Of a DNA stretch of 12,152 nucleotides, positions 8,236-12,152 are shown in pieces (position 1 is the stretch's first letter; the number at the start of each line of letters is the position of its first letter). Location: the NCBI GenBank assembly GCA_035249175.1, contig DATFGT010000098.1, positions 1-12,152 on the forward strand, written 5' to 3'. The DNA is from 66-474 sp035249175. Its GTDB lineage: Bacteria; Pseudomonadota; Gammaproteobacteria; Xanthomonadales; Rhodanobacteraceae. The position numbers were made by a program, and so were the translations under genes. The notes under the pieces are model-generated. The model was not told where the DNA came from, ran no database searches, and was given only the letters and a program-made list of their open reading frames with translations.

Positions 8236-9240
8236 ATGAAGCTGATCATCCAGATTCCCTGCCTCAATGAGGCCGCGACACTGGCCACCGCGTTGGCGAC
8301 GTTGCCGCGCAGGGTGGAGGGATTTGAAAAAGTGGAGTGGCTGGTGGTGGACGATGGCTCCACCGACGGCACCGCGGAACTCGCGCGCGAGCTCGGAGTC
8401 GACCACGTGATCAGGCATCCGGTAAACCGCGGGCTCGCGATGGCCTTCATGACGGGCATCGACGCCGCCTTGCAGCACGGCGCCGACGTGATCGTCAACA
8501 CCGACGCCGACAACCAATATGAGGCCGCCGACATTCCGCTGCTGGTGAGGCCGATCCTGGAACACCGCGCCGACATGGTGATTGGTGCGCGGCCAATCGC
8601 CCAGACCGAACACTTCAGTTGGATCAAGAAGCGGCTGCAGCACCTCGGAAGCTGGGCGGTTCGCATCGCCAGCAAGACCGATGTCGCCGACGCGCCCAGT
8701 GGCTTTCGCGCGATGACCCGCGAAACCGCAATGCGCCTCAACGTGTTCAACGCCTACACTTACACGTTGGAAACCATCATACAGGCCGGCTTGAGTAACC
8801 TAGCGGTGGTGTCGGTACCGATCCGCACCAATCCAGATTTGCGCCCGTCCCGGCTCGTGAGGAGCATTCCCAACTATATCAAACGTTCGCTGTTGACGAT
8901 TCTCAGGGTGTTCGTGATCTACCGACCCATGACGCTGTTCATCTGGGTCGGCGCAATGCTTAGCGCAATCGGTGTCGCGATCGGCATCCGCTACCTGGTA
9001 TTCCTCACCGCAGGCGAAGGCGCTGGGCACATCCAATCCCTGATTTTGGCGGCGTTGTGCATCATGCTTGGCTCTCTCTCCTTCATGATCGGGCTGGTCG
9101 CCGATCTGATCTCGACCAATCGCAAGCTGATGGAGCAGATCGATTTCCGGCTACAAAGGATGGAACACGTCTCGTTGCCTAGGACCGCCACTCTCCAGCA
9201 AATCTCTGCGCTGCCCCCCACCGCCGGTAATCTGGAATAG
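8236..9240 (+). CDS. GT2 polyprenyl-phosphate glycosyltransferase (DPM1/GtrB-like) with two C-terminal membrane helices
   Basis: A 334-residue inverting GT-A enzyme. Seen: IPCLNEAATL (7-16), VVDDGSTDGT (37-46), the metal-binding DAD in NTDADNQY (D90 and D92), and DAPSGFRAM, a hallmark of the DPM1-like branch. Two hydrophobic hairpin segments follow at about 231-257 and 267-290, as in GtrB/ArnC-type enzymes that move a sugar from a nucleotide donor to undecaprenyl phosphate at the inner membrane. A short polar tail ends the protein. It starts 25 nt after aacS, probably in its transcript, and faces a large GT-C gene that could use its lipid-phosphate sugar in the periplasm. That pairing is inference from position and family. 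The sugar is not known, and no GtrA-type flippase is encoded in the window. Confidence 0.9.
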   Translation: MKLIIQIPCLNEAATLATALATLPRRVEGFEKVEWLVVDDGSTDGTAELARELGVDHVIRHPVNRGLAMAFMTGIDAALQHGADVIVNTDADNQYEAADIPLLVRPILEHRADMVIGARPIAQTEHFSWIKKRLQHLGSWAVRIASKTDVADAPSGFRAMTRETAMRLNVFNAYTYTLETIIQAGLSNLAVVSVPIRTNPDLRPSRLVRSIPNYIKRSLLTILRVFVIYRPMTLFIWVGAMLSAIGVAIGIRYLVFLTAGEGAGHIQSLILAALCIMLGSLSFMIGLVADLISTNRKLMEQIDFRLQRMEHVSLPRTATLQQISALPPTAGNLE

Positions 9241-9257
9241 GGCGAGCGGTTTTTTTT
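9220..9257 (+). terminator. Weak candidate terminator after GT2
   Basis: ACCGC (9220-9224, inside the last codons of GT2) can pair with GCGGT (9246-9250), directly followed by T up to 9257 (eight T in all). The 21-nt loop makes the stem weak. The T tract lies 9 nt past the GT2 stop, in the right place to end the aacS-GT2 transcript. Confidence 0.3.
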
Positions 9258-9283
9258 GCGGCGCATGGGTATGCTCGCACCTC

Positions 9284-9320
9284 CATCGCAAGTCATACCT
9301 ATACACGAGTGCCGGTCCGA
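9284..9320 (+). repeat. Copy 2 of an imperfect direct repeat flanking aacS-GT2
   Basis: It matches 6133-6167 in the same orientation, with the core CGAGTGccGGTCC at 9306-9318. It lies in the 95-nt spacer between the convergent GT2 and GT-C genes, outside both reading frames. A further 10-nt word, TGTATTGGTG, occurs at 9323-9332 and at 6082-6091, but on opposite sides of the two repeat copies. Confidence 0.45.
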
Positions 9321-9335
9321 AGTGTATTGGTGAAC

Positions 9336-11876
9336 TTACTTATGTACCGCGGCTGGCGCTACGGATCCGGCTTCTGTCACCGTCATGCTGACCAAACCAA
9401 GTGCCAATTGCCGGGCATCACCGCTCGTGCCCACTGATTTTGGACTGGCCGCATCCGGGAGTGTAAATTCCACCAACAATCTGCGTGCATTATTTTGCGT
9501 AGAAGGCACGGGGATCGTCATTGACAGGCTGGTTGCGGGATATGTGGCTTGGTAATCTGCCACATGTACTCCGTTGAGACTCACCGCGATGCGCTGACGA
9601 GGATGCCTGGGAGTCACGAAAACAACGGTCTTGAAGTGTAGTAATAGCTCCGATGAATCGGCCGGCAGCTGACTTGGGTTGATCGCAAGCACCGCATGCG
9701 TGGTATCGCTCCAGACGCCCCATGGTTCAGGCCGGCTCCACCCGCTCTGCAACCAGTCTCCCCATACCTGACCCGAAACAAATGACAGTGCATGGCCAAG
9801 CGGTATTTGTGGGCTATCCAGCCTATAGAGGTAAAGGACAACATCCTCTTGAGGAACGAGCTTGTGGGGGAACGAGTGGTTGTGCTCGTAGGTCAGGGGC
9901 CTGAAACGCACGCTGTCAAGCTGGGTATAGCCCGCCGGCGCAAAGGGGTTTGACGAAATCAGAAACACATCGCCGTAAAGCGAGCCCAGTTCTGCGACGT
10001 ACCCTTTGTCTGACAACGCCTCGCTTCCAACCGTCACAACGTCCCGATGGAATGTGTACACCAGCGGCGTCTTGACCAAATTCGTATTCGGAGCCTGATT
10101 CAAGGTATCGAGCAGGATCACATCATCCGGATCCACTGGCGCAATCAGTCGTGCCAGTGACGCATGAGCGCCGTCATCCTCGTTTTTGCCAATCTGCATC
10201 GCAGAAATCGCTGCCGAATAGACCAGACTGAGCATGAGTGCCACGGATAGCAACTTCCTCGCCCTCCCCAGCCTCATGATTTGCCAAGCACAAACCACGA
10301 ACAGCATTAGATACGGGACTACTTCGCTCAGCAGATATCTGGCGTAATATGGCGAATAAAAAGTTATCCACTGAACTACGATCGCGTAGATAAAAAATTC
10401 GATCACGAATAGTCGCAAGAGTCCGATACGGGGGTCAATCCGCCGCCGGCCGACGGTCGCAAAGAAGCCGAGCATCATGAAGGGCCCGAGGAAAATGAAA
10501 AGAGTCCACAGACTGCTCGCGCTGGCGGACCCCCACTCCTTTCCGGACAGATGAAAGCGCGCGCCCAACAACTCGTAATGGCTAGTCCAGCCCAGCCAGT
10601 ACATCCTCACAAGGCAGATTACCACCGCAACCGCTACGGTCAGTCCAAGCCAGCGGTTGATTGGACGCACCAGCCATGAGGCTAGATGGTCCCGCCGCTC
10701 GCGCTGCCTGGCCCACACCCAACACCCCACCCAGGCGAGAATTCCAAGAACGATGATGCTTTCGACAATGCTCCTCCAAGGAGCTCCGAACAAGGGCCTG
10801 AGCGACGTAATGTATTGGTCGCGCGAATAATACCGAGACCAATGCAGCCCGTAGACGACCGAGGCGAAATAGGCGACCACAACGCCTATTGCCCACCACT
10901 GGATGGCCTTGCGGCGGGACATGTCTTCGTCGCAGACGAGTGCAGCCATTGCCACGGCGGCAACAAACGGCATGTACATGAGGCCGCTGATGCGGGTAGC
11001 GAACAGGCACAGAAAACTGAGCACCGACAGCCACAACCATCGCGCTCGTCGGACCTGGATTTCAGTCGACCAATACGACGCAAGTAACGTGAAGCCGATC
11101 AGCGAAAATGCCAGAGTCGGCATTTCCGTCACGGGAAATTTCGAGAAGAAAGCATGCAGGGGGTTGAGTGCCAGCAGGCCACCTGCCAGCAAGGCGGCGC
11201 GATGTGACCGTGTCAGCAACAACGCGATCCGATAGAAGAAAATGATCGAGAGAAGTGCGAAGAAAGTCAGGGCATAGACAGCGGCCGTTGAACCAAACAG
11301 TCCGCCCACAAGTGCCATCCACACGGGAAACAAATAGTAGAACTGGAAGACCAGATGGGTCGTTCCGGGCTGACGTGCATATACCCCCAACAGATAGAGC
11401 GTGGGGGAATCGCCTTCAAGTATTCGATTGTCGTCCAGATAGCGCTGCAGGTACGGGGTGCCTTCAAGCTTCTGCATCACTTGGTCGTGTGCATCGAGAC
11501 CCGCCGTATAGTCAATATGCTGCGCAATATTGGTGTACAGCCCCTCGTCTTGCCCTCCCAGTATGTAGTGATAGACAGGTAACCTGAAGAACAGGGCAAC
11601 CAGCACCAGCAACACGATATGCTGCCAACGGGGTCTCACGGACGCCGGAAACATGCCGCGTCCGCGCGTCTTGAGCCAGTAAATCCCCGTTGCTATAAGT
11701 GAACCCAATACTACCTGCGGGGCATGAAACACGCCCGCAAGTGCTGCGACCAAGCCAATCAGGCTGGTGATAACCGCAAAGGCAGCGATGATTTCGAGGA
11801 CGCGATCAACGGCTAACCCGCCGGCGACGCTATCGGTGACAAACGGACGGTCCGAGCCGAACTCAACTTGATTCAT
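9336..11876 (-). CDS. Large GT-C-type membrane glycosyltransferase with C-terminal beta-rich module
   Basis: An 846-residue integral inner-membrane protein. After a short cytoplasmic N-terminus it has about a dozen or more hydrophobic segments up to roughly residue 570. The first large extracytoplasmic loop carries GGQDEGLYTN with adjacent acidic residues D110-E111, the position of the catalytic acid in PMT/ArnT/GT39-like enzymes, which move sugars from polyprenyl-phosphate donors in the periplasm. The last ~270 residues are soluble. They include GWSRPEPWGVWS (W719), RQRIAVSLNG (N768) and a closing segment with DAASPKSVGTSGDARQLALGL, a pattern I associate with beta-sandwich modules on bacterial glycosyltransferases (DUF7024-like, from memory). 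The frame can start at a TTG at 11975, but ATG 11876 has AAGGA 10 nt upstream and is preferred. Acceptor unknown: a glycan or a protein are both possible. Confidence 0.8.
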   Translation of the reverse strand: MNQVEFGSDRPFVTDSVAGGLAVDRVLEIIAAFAVITSLIGLVAALAGVFHAPQVVLGSLIATGIYWLKTRGRGMFPASVRPRWQHIVLLVLVALFFRLPVYHYILGGQDEGLYTNIAQHIDYTAGLDAHDQVMQKLEGTPYLQRYLDDNRILEGDSPTLYLLGVYARQPGTTHLVFQFYYLFPVWMALVGGLFGSTAAVYALTFFALLSIIFFYRIALLLTRSHRAALLAGGLLALNPLHAFFSKFPVTEMPTLAFSLIGFTLLASYWSTEIQVRRARWLWLSVLSFLCLFATRISGLMYMPFVAAVAMAALVCDEDMSRRKAIQWWAIGVVVAYFASVVYGLHWSRYYSRDQYITSLRPLFGAPWRSIVESIIVLGILAWVGCWVWARQRERRDHLASWLVRPINRWLGLTVAVAVVICLVRMYWLGWTSHYELLGARFHLSGKEWGSASASSLWTLFIFLGPFMMLGFFATVGRRRIDPRIGLLRLFVIEFFIYAIVVQWITFYSPYYARYLLSEVVPYLMLFVVCAWQIMRLGRARKLLSVALMLSLVYSAAISAMQIGKNEDDGAHASLARLIAPVDPDDVILLDTLNQAPNTNLVKTPLVYTFHRDVVTVGSEALSDKGYVAELGSLYGDVFLISSNPFAPAGYTQLDSVRFRPLTYEHNHSFPHKLVPQEDVVLYLYRLDSPQIPLGHALSFVSGQVWGDWLQSGWSRPEPWGVWSDTTHAVLAINPSQLPADSSELLLHFKTVVFVTPRHPRQRIAVSLNGVHVADYQATYPATSLSMTIPVPSTQNNARRLLVEFTLPDAASPKSVGTSGDARQLALGLVSMTVTEAGSVAPAAVHK

Positions 11877-11886
11877 GGCGGCGTAA

Positions 11887-11891
11887 TCCTT
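11887..11891 (-). promoter_or_regulatory. Ribosome binding site deciding the GT-C start
   Basis: On the minus strand AAGGA lies 10 nt before ATG 11876. The alternative TTG at 11975 has no comparable site and would add 33 residues without features, so 11876 is preferred. Confidence 0.5.
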
Positions 11892-12007
11892 GTCCACTGT
11901 CTCGTCAGGAATCACTACGGCGCTGCAAAAACCGGTGAATGTCTTGACAGCCTCATACTGGACAACGCAATGCAAACTGAGATTAGCATTGTTGCCAATG
12001 CGTATAT

Positions 12008-12025
12008 CGCGGGATCGCTCCCACG
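12008..12025 (-). terminator. Hairpin with GCGA tetraloop after the minus-strand partial gene
   Basis: On the minus strand CGTGGGA, loop GCGA, TCCCGCG forms a 7-bp stem with one G-U pair and a GNRA-type loop. It begins 7 nt after the stop of the gene entering from the right. No T tract follows, so it may stabilise a 3' end or reduce read-through into the GT-C gene rather than terminate fully. Confidence 0.4.
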
Positions 12026-12032
12026 AAGAGCC

Positions 12033-12152
12033 TCACGCCACACCAAGGACATCTGCGAGCTGCAGCGAAGCCTCACCCCAACTGCGGTACCGGATGCCCG
12101 ACGAATCGCGCGTTCGCTCGCCATCGAGCATGTCCCGCACAATCCTGGAGAG
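12033..12152 (-). CDS. C-terminal 39 codons of a gene entering from the right, possibly a GT4 glycosyltransferase
   Basis: On the minus strand a frame is open from the window edge to a TGA at 12033-12035. The tail contains RDMLDGERTR and then YRSWGEASLQLADVLGVA. A Trp followed by Ala and a Leu-rich amphipathic helix is how many GT4 enzymes end, which fits the surrounding genes. The fragment is too short to prove a family. The distance to the next minus-strand start (11876) is 156 nt and contains a hairpin. The overlapping frame at 11915-12142 is less gene-like and runs through that hairpin, so it is treated as a shadow. Confidence 0.45.
   Translation of the reverse strand, partial: LSRIVRDMLDGERTRDSSGIRYRSWGEASLQLADVLGVA

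Noticed and set aside
11877..11975. TTG-initiated 33-residue extension of the GT-C protein
   Set aside because: It has no ribosome site and no recognisable signal, whereas the ATG at 11876 has AAGGA at usable spacing. It cannot be fully excluded.
11915..12142. A 75-codon minus-strand open frame upstream of the GT-C gene
   Set aside because: It overlaps, in another frame, the more gene-like C-terminal tail at 12033-12152, and it runs through a hairpin. It has no domain.

Overview
The window is about 60% GC by eye and reads as part of a gammaproteobacterial chromosome, most likely Xanthomonadales (Lysobacterales). The best clue is the left edge: the 3' end of etfA (electron transfer flavoprotein alpha) runs with a 10-nt gap into glycan-assembly genes. 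In Xanthomonas the variable lipopolysaccharide locus is known to be bounded by metB and etfA. The order assignment is inference from that synteny, not from a marker gene.

Layout. 1-720: etfA, 5' end missing. 731-4150: a same-strand run of a GT4 glycosyltransferase, a Wzx/PST-type flippase and a second GT4, with gaps of 10, 25 and 44 nt, probably co-transcribed with etfA. 4151-4300: intergenic. 4301-5155: an FkbM-like methyltransferase with a marked GC dip (about 43% over 4441-4680, hand count), followed by a strong hairpin. 5300-6082 (minus): a second class I methyltransferase with a C-terminal hydrophobic segment, convergent with the first. 6083-6248: divergent intergenic region. 6249-8210: acetoacetyl-CoA synthetase (aacS). 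8236-9240: a DPM1/GtrB-like GT2 with two C-terminal membrane helices, 25 nt after aacS. 9336-11876 (minus): a large polytopic GT-C-type glycosyltransferase with a long C-terminal soluble region. 12033-12152 (minus): the last 39 codons of another gene, possibly a GT4.

How the genes may work together. The two GT4 enzymes would add sugars to a lipid-linked glycan on the cytoplasmic face and the flippase would move it across the inner membrane. The methyltransferases could modify or cap sugars. The GT2 is the type that makes a polyprenyl-phosphate sugar, and the neighbouring GT-C is the type that uses such a donor in the periplasm, so they may form a donor/acceptor pair. AacS and EtfA are central-metabolism enzymes (acetoacetate activation; electron transfer from acyl-CoA dehydrogenases) with no evident role in glycan assembly.

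No RNA gene, CRISPR array, transposase or integrase was seen. The most unusual non-coding signal is an imperfect direct repeat of about 36 bp in the two intergenic regions flanking aacS-GT2. No clearly undescribed system is evident; the window looks like a variable surface-glycan region with two interspersed metabolic genes.
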